Shown: in pieces, positions 27,260 through 36,358 of the stretch | Layout of the letters: each line of letters starts with the position of its first letter | Position numbering within the stretch: position 1 is the first letter of the stretch | Source of the DNA: Psychromonas arctica DSM 14288 | GTDB taxonomy: Bacteria; Pseudomonadota; Gammaproteobacteria; Enterobacterales; Psychromonadaceae | NCBI RefSeq assembly: GCF_000482725.1 | Contig: NZ_KI519477.1 | Span: forward strand, 286,709 to 332,666 | Length of the DNA stretch: 45,958 nucleotides | Reading direction: 5' to 3' | Translations under genes and position numbers: made by a program | Notes under the pieces: model-generated | Databases searched by the model: none | What the model was told of the DNA's origin: nothing | What the model saw: only the letters and a program-made list of their open reading frames with translations

Positions 27260-27874
27260 CTAGGTATGAAACAGTCGCCATAACCAACTCGAATCCAAAT
27301 TTTCTTGGCAACCTTTTAACTGTGTTGCATATTTTTTAGCACGTACATCCACTTTGCGAGAGACTTTTACTAGCCACGCTTTTTTGTTGTAACTCTTACG
27401 CTTGTATCCTGTCCAACCCTCATGATAATTCAAATACTGGCCGTAAGCATCCCACTTCGACACACCATTTATTTTATGCGTTTTACTGGTGAACCAACCC
27501 ATAAAGTCGATAGCGTCATCAAAATCATCACGATTAGACCAGTCATTACCTGTTTCCCGCTGGTAGTCACTCCAAGTCATGTCTCTGGCTTGTGCATAAC
27601 CGTAGGCATCACTTGCTCGCCCAATGGGTATAAACCAAAAGTATTGCATCGGTGGCGCGGCATCATGTTTAAAACTACTTTCTTGATACATAATAGCAAT
27701 CGGCACATGAATGGGAGTCCCCCATCGCTCTTGCATTTTTTTGGAAGCACTATACCAGTCCCGATTTTCAAAAAAAATATCACAAATATTTTCAGGATTT
27801 TTAGGAGGTGGTGTTGCACAGGCGATTAATGCGATAGGAAAAATTAAAGTGATTATTTTTTTAAATAAATGCAT
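27260..27874 (-). CDS. lipoprotein with lytic-transglycosylase (SLT-like) domain
   Basis: A signal peptide with lipobox LIAC makes C19 the lipidated cysteine. The body contains PIAIMYQESSFKHDA, where E65 sits as the catalytic glutamate in the ESSF motif of SLT (lysozyme-like) domains, then YGYAQARDMTW and YLNYHEGWTGY, matching the later SLT motifs. At 204 aa it is a single-domain enzyme, probably anchored in the outer membrane and trimming peptidoglycan. A similar gene lies near luxS and gshA in vibrios, from general recollection. It is not one of the named Mlt proteins by any feature I can see. Confidence 0.82.
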   Translation of the reverse strand: MHLFKKIITLIFPIALIACATPPPKNPENICDIFFENRDWYSASKKMQERWGTPIHVPIAIMYQESSFKHDAAPPMQYFWFIPIGRASDAYGYAQARDMTWSDYQRETGNDWSNRDDFDDAIDFMGWFTSKTHKINGVSKWDAYGQYLNYHEGWTGYKRKSYNKKAWLVKVSRKVDVRAKKYATQLKGCQENLDSSWLWRLFHT

Positions 27875-28048
27875 AGCTTTACTTTAAACCTCTCTGTTAA
27901 TCGCAGAATAACGTGTCATTTTCCTATTTCATTAGCACTAAATGAATAACATCCAAAACAGATTAATAGTTACCTAACACGTTGCGCAGAGAAATTTTAA
28001 CAGCACGTACAAGGTACATGCTGTTAGGGATAACTCGCTAGATGCGGT

Positions 28049-29629
28049 TTATACTTTTTTAGCGTTAGTAAAGTAATCGGTTAAAAAATCAGGAAAACTC
28101 AACGTATCTGCAGCTTCAATGGCTTCACGCTTTTCAATTGACGTTTGCTTTTGCTGTGCAAATATCTGCTCAGACCAAATAGAATAAGGTTGCTCTTGTA
28201 GCTCGACTTTATACTGTTTTGCCAAACTCAATGCTAATGTCCCATTATCACCCGTAGAATCTTTGATGCACTTTAAAATACGCGCAGAACTGGTTTGCTC
28301 TGGGTCTTCAAAACGAGGGCTGATATGTTGCATTGCATTTTGATAACGATTATCCACGCGCTCTTTATCTAATAACGACGCCATTTCAGACAGTTGCTGA
28401 TTTAACCACTTCCCCCAACCTGCAACATCTTTTGTTTGCTCGGCAATGGTTAAAGTAAGTTCAGGTTCACGACCTCGTGTTACCATTTCATTAAAGTTAT
28501 CCGCACAGGCTGCGTATTCTTCTTGCGATAACGTTGGTGATTCAACACTTGCACACCAAGTTAAAAATAGATCTAAGAAGTTTACTTGCTCTTGAGTGAT
28601 ACCTAATTTACAAAATGGATTCACATCTAAAGAACGGATTTCAATATATTCAATACCACGTGCTTTTAATGCTTGCGATGGTGTCTCATTAGCTTTTTGA
28701 ACACGTTTAGCACGAATAGAGGCATATAATTCGTTCTCTATCTGCAAAACATTGTCATTAAGCTGAACATATTCACCATCTTTGACGATGCCCATCGCAG
28801 TAAACTTAGACTCTTTTTTAGATAACGCTTTACGCACGCTATCAAGGTAGGTGTTTAAACTGTTATAGCAGATATTTAAATCTGATTGAGAACTATTGGT
28901 ATAACCTAAATCACTCAAACGCAATGACGTCGCGTAGGGTAAATAAATGGTTCCTTTACCTGTCGCTTCAAAAGGAAGTTTTGTTTCTTTACCTTGTAAA
29001 AATGATTTACAAATAGCAGGAGAAGCACCAAACAAATAAGGAATAACCCAACCATAACGTAGGTAATTTCGAATTAATCCCATATATCCAGCAGATTGAG
29101 CGGCTTGACCGGTTAGTGGAGATCCATGCAGCTCCCCCCAATTATCCCAAAATGCTGCAGGTAATGAAAAGTTATAATGCACGCCAGAAATAATTTGCAT
29201 CATACTACCGTAACGGTTTTTAAGACCTTGGCGATAGGTCGTTTTCATTCTGCCAATATTAGATGAACCATACTGTGCTAGTTGCACATTATCTTCACTC
29301 ATCACATAACAAGGCATACTCATTGGCCAAAGGTATTGTTCACTCGGTAAGTTCATAACCACATGATGATGAATGTCATTAAGATAGTTAAAGAGTTGAT
29401 CTACGCTCGTTGCAACCGGCGTAATAAACTCTAACAGACTCTCAGCAAAATCAGTGGTGATAGAAGTATGTGTAAGTGCGCTACCGTAAGCACTAGGGTG
29501 CCCCTCTTGCGATAGCTTACCATCCTCGTTCACACGTAACGTTTCGCGTTCTATACCACGACCGAATGCAATGAAGCTCTCAGGATGCTCGCTGAGGAAA
29601 TTAATACGCTGTTGAAAGTTCTTAGCCAA
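28049..29629 (-). CDS. gshA: glutamate-cysteine ligase
   Basis: GshA joins glutamate to cysteine with ATP, the first step to glutathione. The N-terminus FGRGIERETLRV is the family signature; HYNFSLP and EIRSLDVNPF are also conserved. At 526 aa it is the gammaproteobacterial type (E. coli 518). It lies upstream of the SLT lipoprotein and luxS and downstream of yqaA in the same direction. Confidence 0.97.
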   Translation of the reverse strand: MAKNFQQRINFLSEHPESFIAFGRGIERETLRVNEDGKLSQEGHPSAYGSALTHTSITTDFAESLLEFITPVATSVDQLFNYLNDIHHHVVMNLPSEQYLWPMSMPCYVMSEDNVQLAQYGSSNIGRMKTTYRQGLKNRYGSMMQIISGVHYNFSLPAAFWDNWGELHGSPLTGQAAQSAGYMGLIRNYLRYGWVIPYLFGASPAICKSFLQGKETKLPFEATGKGTIYLPYATSLRLSDLGYTNSSQSDLNICYNSLNTYLDSVRKALSKKESKFTAMGIVKDGEYVQLNDNVLQIENELYASIRAKRVQKANETPSQALKARGIEYIEIRSLDVNPFCKLGITQEQVNFLDLFLTWCASVESPTLSQEEYAACADNFNEMVTRGREPELTLTIAEQTKDVAGWGKWLNQQLSEMASLLDKERVDNRYQNAMQHISPRFEDPEQTSSARILKCIKDSTGDNGTLALSLAKQYKVELQEQPYSIWSEQIFAQQKQTSIEKREAIEAADTLSFPDFLTDYFTNAKKV

Positions 29630-29780
29630 GTGTAAACCCCTAGGTGATTTTTTTAGAGCGCTAACTCTACCACCTAAATTAGTTGAACTAAATAAGCATT
29701 TAATAGAAACAAGAAAGCAGTACTTAGAACAGTAAAAAATTGGTCTTTTGTTAAGCGTTTTTACTCCCGAATCAAGAGTG

Positions 29781-30194
29781 TTATGGAAAAATAAGGAATA
29801 AAAACATTAAGAACAAATAACGCAGACTTTTGCCAATCACGATATTGATAAAAGCACGTCCTCTGGAGAGCTTAAGCCAACCAGCAAATAAGCAGATCAC
29901 ATCACCTATGATAGGCAGCCAACTTAATAATAATGCAACATTTCCCCACTTTTGACAGAACAATAATGTTTTAGGGTATTTTAAAGCCGCCTTTTCCTGT
30001 CCAAAATTAATATAATAACCAAGTAAGTAAGTCACTACTGCGCCTAAACTATTACCTATGGTTACAGCAAAAAAAAATTCCCATTTCAAAGATAACTGTT
30101 GCTGCAAGTAATAAATAAACAGCACTTCAGAGCCACCTGGAAATAACGTTGAGGAGATAAAACCACTGCTAAATAGCAGCCAAAAATCATTCAT
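29781..30194 (-). CDS. yqaA: YqaA-family (DedA/SNARE-associated-like) membrane protein
   Basis: This is a small inner-membrane protein with four or so hydrophobic segments. The stretches LFPGGSEVLF, GNSLGAVVTYLLGYY and WLPIIGDVICLFAGWLKL follow the YqaA family, a short relative of DedA lipid-transporter-like proteins. Length 137 aa. Its function is unknown; the location beside gshA is conserved with E. coli, where yqaB lies between. Confidence 0.87.
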   Translation of the reverse strand: MNDFWLLFSSGFISSTLFPGGSEVLFIYYLQQQLSLKWEFFFAVTIGNSLGAVVTYLLGYYINFGQEKAALKYPKTLLFCQKWGNVALLLSWLPIIGDVICLFAGWLKLSRGRAFINIVIGKSLRYLFLMFLFLIFP

Positions 30195-30309
30195 ATATTT
30201 TTCTTAAAAATGCCAAAGTTAATTCTCTATATTGTAGGAAACACCAAAATAACGCCTATACTTACTTTTACTTTTACTTTTGCTTTTAAGAATAAGTATT
30301 GATCCCCCT

Positions 30310-30337
30310 ATAAAAAAGGCCACTAAAAAGTGGCCTT
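30310..30337 (-). terminator. Rho-independent terminator of the oad operon
   Basis: AAGGCCACT pairs with AGTGGCCTT (loop AAAA), followed on the minus strand by a T-run. Confidence 0.94.
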
Positions 30338-30368
30338 AATTAATAAGTATCATTTGTTAACAGCTTAT

Positions 30369-31499
30369 CTAGCCAACAATCGCTAATAGTACACCAGCTG
30401 CTACCGCACTCCCTAATACACCGGCAACGTTAGGACCCATAGCATGCATTAATAAGAAGTTATGTGGATTTGCTTCTAATCCAACTTTATTAGCAACACG
30501 CGCAGCCATCGGCACCGCAGAAACTCCAGCTGCACCAATCAAAGGATTGATTGGACTTTTTGAGAAACGTCCCATTGCTTTAGCCATCAATACACCAGAG
30601 GCAGTACCAATCGAGAAAGCAATTGCACCTAACCCTAAAATACCCAATGTTTCTAAGTTCAAGAACTTATCTGCAGATAGTTTAGAACCAACGCCTAAGC
30701 CTAAGAAAATCGTAACAATATTAATCAGTTCATTTTGTGCAGTTGAACTTAAACGGTCAACAACACCAGACTCTCGCATTAAATTACCTAAACAGAACAT
30801 GCCAACCAATGGCGTAGCTGCCGGTAAAAATAAGATAGTCATGAACAATACCGCTAACGGGAAGATAATTTTTTCTTTCTTACTGACCGGGCGTAACTGT
30901 TCCATTTTAATTTGACGCTCTTCAGGCGTGGTTAATGCACGCATGATCGGCGGTTGAATAATAGGAACCAATGCCATATAAGAGTAAGCAGCAACCGCTA
31001 TTGCACCCAGTAAGTCAGGGGCAAGTTTAGACGCTAAGAAAATAGCCGTCGGCCCATCAGCACCACCTATAATGGCAATCGCAGAAGCATCAGCAAGCGT
31101 AAATTCAAAACCAGGTACTAAGTTTAATAAAATAGCGCCAAATAACGTCGCAAAAATACCAAACTGTGCAGCTGCACCTAAAAATAAAGTTTTAGGATTA
31201 GCAATCAAAGCACCAAAATCAGTTAATGCGCCCACCCCCATGAAGATAATTAACGGGAACACCCCCGTTTCAATACCAATATGGTAGATGTAATAAAGCA
31301 TGCCTCCTTCATCATTAAAACCTGCATTAGGGATATTCGCTAAGATAGCCCCAAAACCAATCGGTAGTAATAATAAAGGCTCAAACTTACGCGCGATCGC
31401 TAAGTACAATAGCAACCCTCCGACGGCCATCATCACTAATTCAGGCCACTGAAAGTTTGCAACTCCCGTATCGGCCCATAGTGTCATTAATCCATTCAC
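30369..31499 (-). CDS. oadB: oxaloacetate decarboxylase beta subunit (Na+ pump)
   Basis: OadB is the membrane subunit that decarboxylates carboxybiotin and pumps Na+ outward. About nine TM helices run through 376 aa. Key motifs are [11 protein letters not shown], with the Na+-binding aspartate, and [10 protein letters not shown], with the conserved arginine. It is the last gene of oadGAB, 10 bp after oadA. Short OadB of this length is common in marine gammaproteobacteria. Confidence 0.96.
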   Translation of the reverse strand: MNGLMTLWADTGVANFQWPELVMMAVGGLLLYLAIARKFEPLLLLPIGFGAILANIPNAGFNDEGGMLYYIYHIGIETGVFPLIIFMGVGALTDFGALIANPKTLFLGAAAQFGIFATLFGAILLNLVPGFEFTLADASAIAIIGGADGPTAIFLASKLAPDLLGAIAVAAYSYMALVPIIQPPIMRALTTPEERQIKMEQLRPVSKKEKIIFPLAVLFMTILFLPAATPLVGMFCLGNLMRESGVVDRLSSTAQNELINIVTIFLGLGVGSKLSADKFLNLETLGILGLGAIAFSIGTASGVLMAKAMGRFSKSPINPLIGAAGVSAVPMAARVANKVGLEANPHNFLLMHAMGPNVAGVLGSAVAAGVLLAIVG

Positions 31500-31509
31500 G
31501 TTATCTTCC

Positions 31510-33318
31510 TTAACCTATTACAAACAGTGAGTCACCGACATTCACAGCATCGCCTTCTCTGATGTTAACGGCTTGCACTGTGCCTGATTTTGGAGCACGA
31601 ATTTCAGTTTCCATTTTCATCGCTTCCATAATCACCAGTACATCACCTTCGTCGACGTGGTCACCTTTGTTTACCAGTACTTTAAAGATATTACCCGCTA
31701 AAGGTGCCGGCACATCCTCACCTTCGGCATCAGCAGTTGCTGCAGGTGCAGCAGCGTTTGCCGCAACCGTTGTGTTCACCTGTGCAGCATTAGCTTTAAC
31801 TGGTGAAATACCGTCGATACTACCTTCTGGCCCCACTTGTACATTAAACAGCTGTCCATCAACTGAAACAGAGTAAGACTCTGGCGAATTTTTCGCTTTA
31901 GCAGGGGCATTAGCAACTTTCATATCATCAGCGCTTGGTACAGGCTCAAATGCATCTGGGTTATTGCGATTTTCTAAGAATTTAAGTCCGATTTCAGGGA
32001 ACAACGCATAAATAAGAGCATCATCAATCTCATTGTCAGCAACTTTAACGCCTTTTTCAGCCGCTAATTTTTTGAACTCAGCTTCGATCGATGCCATTTC
32101 TGGCTTAAGATTATCCGCTGGGCGACAAGTAATTGCTTGCGCGCCATCTAATACTTTAGCTTGTAATTCGGCATTAACAGGTGCAGGCGTTGCGCCATAT
32201 TCACCTTTTAATACACCAGCTGTTTCTTTAGTGACATTTTTATAGCGTTCACCCATCAATACATTGATTACAGCTTGTGTGCCAACAATTTGAGATGTTG
32301 GTGTCACTAAAGGAATTAAACCAAGATCTTCACGAACGCATGTAATTTCTTTTAATACTTCGTCCATCTTATCTGCAGCACCTTGCTGTTTAAGTTGGCT
32401 TTCCATATTAGTTAACATACCGCCCGGTACTTGTGCTATCAAAATACGTGGGTCAACACCTTTCAATTCACCTTCAAATTTCACATATTTTTTGCGTACT
32501 TCGCGGAAATAAGCAGAAATATCTTCTAGTTTATGTAAGTCCAACCCAGTATCACGCGGCGTACCCTCAACAATAGAAACTAATGTCTCTGTTGGTGAGT
32601 GACCGTAAGTCATACTCATTGAAGAGATAGCACTATCAATAATATCAACACCCGCATCAATCGCTTTTTGTTGAGTCGCTAAACTAAGACCTGTTGTTGC
32701 ATGGCAATGCAAGGCTAATGGGATATTGGTGCAAGCTTTAATTTTTGTAACTAACTCTTCTGCAACATAAGGTTTTAATAAACCAGCCATATCTTTAATA
32801 CAGATAGAGTGCGCGCCCATGTCCTCCAGACGTTTCGCCATATCAACCCAACCATCGATGGTATGGACTGAACTCGTCGTATAAGAGAGAGCCCCCTGAG
32901 CATGAGCACCAACTTCAACAGCCGATTTAATCGCCGTCTCAAAGTTACGCACGTCATTCATTGCATCGAAAATACGAAATACGTCTACGCCATTAGTATG
33001 TGCACGTTCGACAAACTTCTGTACCACATCATCAGCATAATGGCGGTAACCTAATAGGTTTTGGCCTCTTAACAGCATTTGTTGTGGTGTATTTGGCATC
33101 GCCGCTTTTAAAGCGCGAATACGATCCCAAGGATCTTCACCTAGATAACGAATACATGAATCGAAAGTAGCACCACCCCAAGTCTCTAAAGACCAATAGC
33201 CTACTTTATCTAATTTCTCTGCGATGGGTAACATATCGTCAATACGCATACGTGTTGCAAATAATGATTGGTGTGCATCACGTAAAACAACTTCGGTGAT
33301 TGCGAGAGGCTTAGACAT
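31510..33318 (-). CDS. oadA: oxaloacetate decarboxylase alpha subunit
   Basis: OadA has an N-terminal carboxyltransferase domain ([27 protein letters not shown] near the metal site), a middle PYC_OADA region, an Ala/Pro-rich hinge and a C-terminal biotinyl domain with EAMKMETEI, whose lysine lies 34 residues from the end. It moves CO2 from oxaloacetate to biotin. I start at the ATG at 33318 with AAGGAG upstream; an earlier in-frame ATG at 33351 overlaps the oadG stop and lacks its own Shine-Dalgarno. Length 602 aa. Confidence 0.96.
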   Translation of the reverse strand: MSKPLAITEVVLRDAHQSLFATRMRIDDMLPIAEKLDKVGYWSLETWGGATFDSCIRYLGEDPWDRIRALKAAMPNTPQQMLLRGQNLLGYRHYADDVVQKFVERAHTNGVDVFRIFDAMNDVRNFETAIKSAVEVGAHAQGALSYTTSSVHTIDGWVDMAKRLEDMGAHSICIKDMAGLLKPYVAEELVTKIKACTNIPLALHCHATTGLSLATQQKAIDAGVDIIDSAISSMSMTYGHSPTETLVSIVEGTPRDTGLDLHKLEDISAYFREVRKKYVKFEGELKGVDPRILIAQVPGGMLTNMESQLKQQGAADKMDEVLKEITCVREDLGLIPLVTPTSQIVGTQAVINVLMGERYKNVTKETAGVLKGEYGATPAPVNAELQAKVLDGAQAITCRPADNLKPEMASIEAEFKKLAAEKGVKVADNEIDDALIYALFPEIGLKFLENRNNPDAFEPVPSADDMKVANAPAKAKNSPESYSVSVDGQLFNVQVGPEGSIDGISPVKANAAQVNTTVAANAAAPAATADAEGEDVPAPLAGNIFKVLVNKGDHVDEGDVLVIMEAMKMETEIRAPKSGTVQAVNIREGDAVNVGDSLFVIG

Positions 33319-33350
33319 ATTCACTTGCTCCTTTATTGATTCTTTGTCCA

Positions 33351-33608
33351 TTAAACTGTTCGTGCTTTGCGGTATTGTTGCACTGCACTAGTGATCGCAG
33401 CGATTACTTGAGGGCTTACTTGTGTTTGATTAGCAGCTTGTGTAGCAACGGGTGCTTTACGCTTAGCTGAAATGACAGGTTTGTCTGCAGGGATATATTT
33501 AGCCATTAGATTTATACAAATAAATAATAAACCTAAAAACATATAAACAAATGCCATGCCTAGACCCAATAGCATAAATGCAGTGACTAAAGATCCTGTA
33601 ATATCCAT
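33351..33608 (-). CDS. oadG: oxaloacetate decarboxylase gamma subunit
   Basis: OadG is a small membrane protein that holds the complex together and binds zinc through its tail. One TM helix (about 8-34, [17 protein letters not shown]) is followed by a soluble Lys/Ala/Gln-rich tail. The length of 85 aa and the place as first gene of oadGAB are standard. AAGGAAAGGG lies before the ATG. Confidence 0.93.
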   Translation of the reverse strand: MDITGSLVTAFMLLGLGMAFVYMFLGLLFICINLMAKYIPADKPVISAKRKAPVATQAANQTQVSPQVIAAITSAVQQYRKARTV

Positions 33609-34140
33609 AAATGTACCCTTTCCTTTTCTAGATACACACTGAAACAGCCATTCAACAGATTAAAAATGAATATTTATTCATATCTAATAAGTATTTAATA
33701 TGCTGTTAACAGTGAGTATTGAATACTGATCACGATTAAATCCATGTAAATAATAAACATCAACCACCAGATTACTTGATTTAATACGCGTTGAACATAT
33801 GTATTTTCAGTAAAATAGTGTTTCACAGGCGCTTATTATAGTGGTTTTGGCTAAAAAATGAAAGCAATGGAATTTGACTCAACTTCCATAGTTTGCATTT
33901 AGCAATTAATAGTCTAATAAAGGTGAAAGCAAGCGAGGTTAAACTTGTGACTTAAATATAAAATTAAGTGACTATTTATGCAAAATTATAAAAAAAACAT
34001 GCATTTTTAGAGAGAAAATAAGTATAAAAAAAGAAATATAGTCATTTATTATGATTAAACATTCAAATAAAGTTGAATTTACAGGGACTATATAAGATTA
34101 AATAAAATGGAATAATAATAAAAGCGAAAAACTAAAGAAA
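33609..34140. other. long AT-rich spacer between oadG and the tRNA-Arg cluster
   Basis: I see no gene, strong hairpin or repeat in these 530 bp. It should contain the oad promoter on the minus strand and the end of the tRNA transcript. Confidence 0.5.
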
Positions 34141-34217
34141 TGGTGCGGGTGAAGGGATTCGAACCCCTGACCGCCTGGTTCGTAGCCAGGTACTCTATCC
34201 AGCTGAGCTACACCCGC
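34141..34217 (-). tRNA. tRNA-Arg (anticodon ACG), copy 3 of the cluster
   Basis: A 77-nt cloverleaf read on the minus strand with acceptor GCGGGTG/CACCCGC, anticodon ACG in GGCTACGAACC, T arm GTTCGAATC and encoded CCA. Identical to the other two copies. The csrA-serV-argVYZQ order of E. coli is preserved. Confidence 0.97.
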
Positions 34218-34295
34218 ATGGTGCTTAATATTATTGGGAATAATATTAATAAGCTCTAAAAACAAAAAAACTTACTTTCGTAAGCTTGTAAAGAA

Positions 34296-34372
34296 TGGTG
34301 CGGGTGAAGGGATTCGAACCCCTGACCGCCTGGTTCGTAGCCAGGTACTCTATCCAGCTGAGCTACACCCGC
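34296..34372 (-). tRNA. tRNA-Arg (anticodon ACG), copy 2 of the cluster
   Basis: Identical 77-nt sequence to the neighbouring copies, with encoded CCA; spacer to the next copy 65 bp. Confidence 0.97.
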
Positions 34373-34437
34373 CGCGATATTCTTTATGTTTTTATTTCAA
34401 TTCTTAAGCTCACCGTCTTTTCGTGCAAATAGAAAGA

Positions 34438-34514
34438 TGGTGCGGGTGAAGGGATTCGAACCCCTGACCGCCTGGTTCGTAGCCAGGTACTCTATCCAGC
34501 TGAGCTACACCCGC
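34438..34514 (-). tRNA. tRNA-Arg (anticodon ACG), copy 1 of the cluster
   Basis: Identical 77-nt sequence with encoded CCA, 18 bp downstream of tRNA-Ser; likely one transcript tRNA-Ser then three tRNA-Arg. Confidence 0.97.
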
Positions 34515-34532
34515 TTTAAGAATCTACAAGAA

Positions 34533-34625
34533 TGGCGGTGGAGGAGGGATTCGAACCCTCGAACAGGCTATAAACCCGTTACTCCCTTAGCAGGGGAGCG
34601 CCTTCGGCCACTCGGCCACCCCACC
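34533..34625 (-). tRNA. tRNA-Ser (anticodon GCU)
   Basis: A 93-nt class II tRNA on the minus strand: acceptor GGTGGGG paired with CTCCACC, anticodon GCT in CCTGCTAA, a long variable arm, T loop GTTCGAATC and encoded CCA after G. It corresponds to E. coli serV. Confidence 0.97.
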
Positions 34626-34756
34626 GTCGTCTTGTTGGCGCACATATTACTGTCTTCTGAAAACAAGTCAAACCTTTTTAGCATAATAATTTACTGCTTG
34701 CTTGCTAATTAAACAAACTGCTTGTTTTTCATCTGTTACGGTTGAATTTTAGACAT

Positions 34757-34779
34757 AAAAAAAGAGCAATTAAGCTCTT
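34757..34779 (-). terminator. terminator between csrA and tRNA-Ser
   Basis: AAGAGC pairs with GCTCTT across a 6-nt loop, followed on the minus strand by seven T. Confidence 0.88.
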
Positions 34780-34800
34780 CTTTAAATAACAGTTCACTGT

Positions 34801-34986
34801 CTATTCTGAACTGGCTGCGTTCTTTTCAGCTTGAATACGCATATAAATCTCTTCACGATGCACTGATACATCTTTTGGCGCATTAACACCGACACGTACT
34901 TGGTTACCTTTAACACCTAAAACAGTAACGGTCACGTTGTCACCAATCATAAGAGTTTCGCCTACACGGCGCGTTAAAATTAGCAT
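34801..34986 (-). CDS. csrA: carbon storage regulator CsrA
   Basis: CsrA is a dimeric RNA-binding protein that controls translation and stability of many mRNAs by binding GGA motifs. [28 protein letters not shown] and VHREEIY with the RNA-binding arginine are all present; 61 aa is standard. It follows lysC and precedes tRNA-Ser, the vibrio-like version of the alaS-csrA region. AGGAG lies before the ATG, itself a possible CsrA site. Confidence 0.98.
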   Translation of the reverse strand: MLILTRRVGETLMIGDNVTVTVLGVKGNQVRVGVNAPKDVSVHREEIYMRIQAEKNAASSE

Positions 34987-35084
34987 ATCCTGCTCCTAAA
35001 TTATTTTTATTTCATTTCCGTTAACATGAGTATGGCTCACTAAACACTAAATTCATCTTTTATTTAGTGCTTAGTTCACAATTT

Positions 35085-36317
35085 CTATTTTTCTTGCTTT
35101 GGTTCAGACTCTAGTTCAAATGCTTTATGCAATGCGCGTACAGCCAATTCTAAATACTTACTATCTACTAGCACTGAAATTTTAATCTCAGAAGTAGCGA
35201 TTTGGTGCATGTTGATCCCTTCGGCACCTAAGGTCTCAAACATTTTTTGTGCCACACCTGGGTGATTCCACATACCTACACCCACAATAGACACTTTAGC
35301 AATCTCGTTATTACCTTGTACTGAATCAGCATTCAACTTAGTACAAACAACTTCTAATAACTTAGTTGCTTCAACATAATCATCACGATGCACAGTAAAC
35401 GTAAAGTCAGTTTTACCATCACCTAATGTATTTTGTACAATCATATCAACGTCGATATTGGCTGCACCAATAGGAGAAAGTATTTGTGCTGCAACAGTCG
35501 GTTGATCAGGAACACCTGATAACGTTAGACGCGCTTCGTCACGATTAAACGCGATACCAGAGATAACAGGAGATTCCATTTTATTTTCCTCATAACTAAT
35601 TAACGTACCGCCACCATCTTTAAAACTAGAAAGTACACGTAGTGGCACGTTGTATTTCCCTGCAAATTCAACCGAACGAATTTGTAACACTTTTGCGCCT
35701 AAGCTGGCCATTTCTAACATCTCTTCAAAAGTGATGCTATCAAGACGACGTGCATTAGGCTCAACGCGTGGGTCAGTTGTATAAACACCGTCAACGTCGG
35801 TGTAGATTTGGCACTCGTCCGCTTTTAATGCAGCAGCAATCGCTACGGCAGAGGTATCACTTCCACCACGCCCAAGCGTGGTGATGTTATTATCTTCACA
35901 GCGGCCTTGAAAGCCTGCGACAACAACAATACGACCTTGCTTTAAGTGTTTTTGTAGGTTTTCAGTTTCGACATCTAATATACGCGCCTTAGAATGGCTG
36001 CGATCAGTTTTCAATCTAATTTGATCACCAGTCATGGAAACGGCATCAACACCTAAGTTATGCAACGCCATCGTCAATAATGCGATCGTCGTTTGCTCCC
36101 CAGTTGTTAATAACACATCCATTTCACGTGCACTTGGTTTCTCAATAAACTCTTTCGCTAAAGCAATTAATCGATTGGTTTCACCAGACATAGCGGATAA
36201 AACAACCACAACGTCATTGCCCGCCTCTTTTGTTGCTTTTACTTTGTCAGCCACTGCTTTGATTCGCTCAACAGTGCCAACGGAAGTACCGCCATATTTT
36301 TGAACTATTAGTGTCAT
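35085..36317 (-). CDS. lysC: aspartate kinase (monofunctional, LysC type)
   Basis: This enzyme phosphorylates aspartate, the first step toward lysine, threonine and methionine. The N-terminus has KYGGTSVG at 7-14; GRGGSDTSAVA lies in the kinase domain, followed by two ACT domains after about residue 260 (VPDQPTVAAQI; NHPGVAQKMF). At 410 aa it is the short form found between alaS and csrA in vibrios, not the E. coli LysC (449) or the fused ThrA/MetL. It lies 41 bp after alaS, so no room for a lysine riboswitch. Confidence 0.95.
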   Translation of the reverse strand: MTLIVQKYGGTSVGTVERIKAVADKVKATKEAGNDVVVVLSAMSGETNRLIALAKEFIEKPSAREMDVLLTTGEQTTIALLTMALHNLGVDAVSMTGDQIRLKTDRSHSKARILDVETENLQKHLKQGRIVVVAGFQGRCEDNNITTLGRGGSDTSAVAIAAALKADECQIYTDVDGVYTTDPRVEPNARRLDSITFEEMLEMASLGAKVLQIRSVEFAGKYNVPLRVLSSFKDGGGTLISYEENKMESPVISGIAFNRDEARLTLSGVPDQPTVAAQILSPIGAANIDVDMIVQNTLGDGKTDFTFTVHRDDYVEATKLLEVVCTKLNADSVQGNNEIAKVSIVGVGMWNHPGVAQKMFETLGAEGINMHQIATSEIKISVLVDSKYLELAVRALHKAFELESEPKQEK

Positions 36318-36358
36318 TTTTTTTCCTTGCTATACAGTTGGGTATAGACTCTTAATTA

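Noticed and set aside
34386-34712. 108-aa ORF over the tRNA-Arg/tRNA-Ser genes
   Set aside because: Runs through two tRNA genes; a known artefact class.
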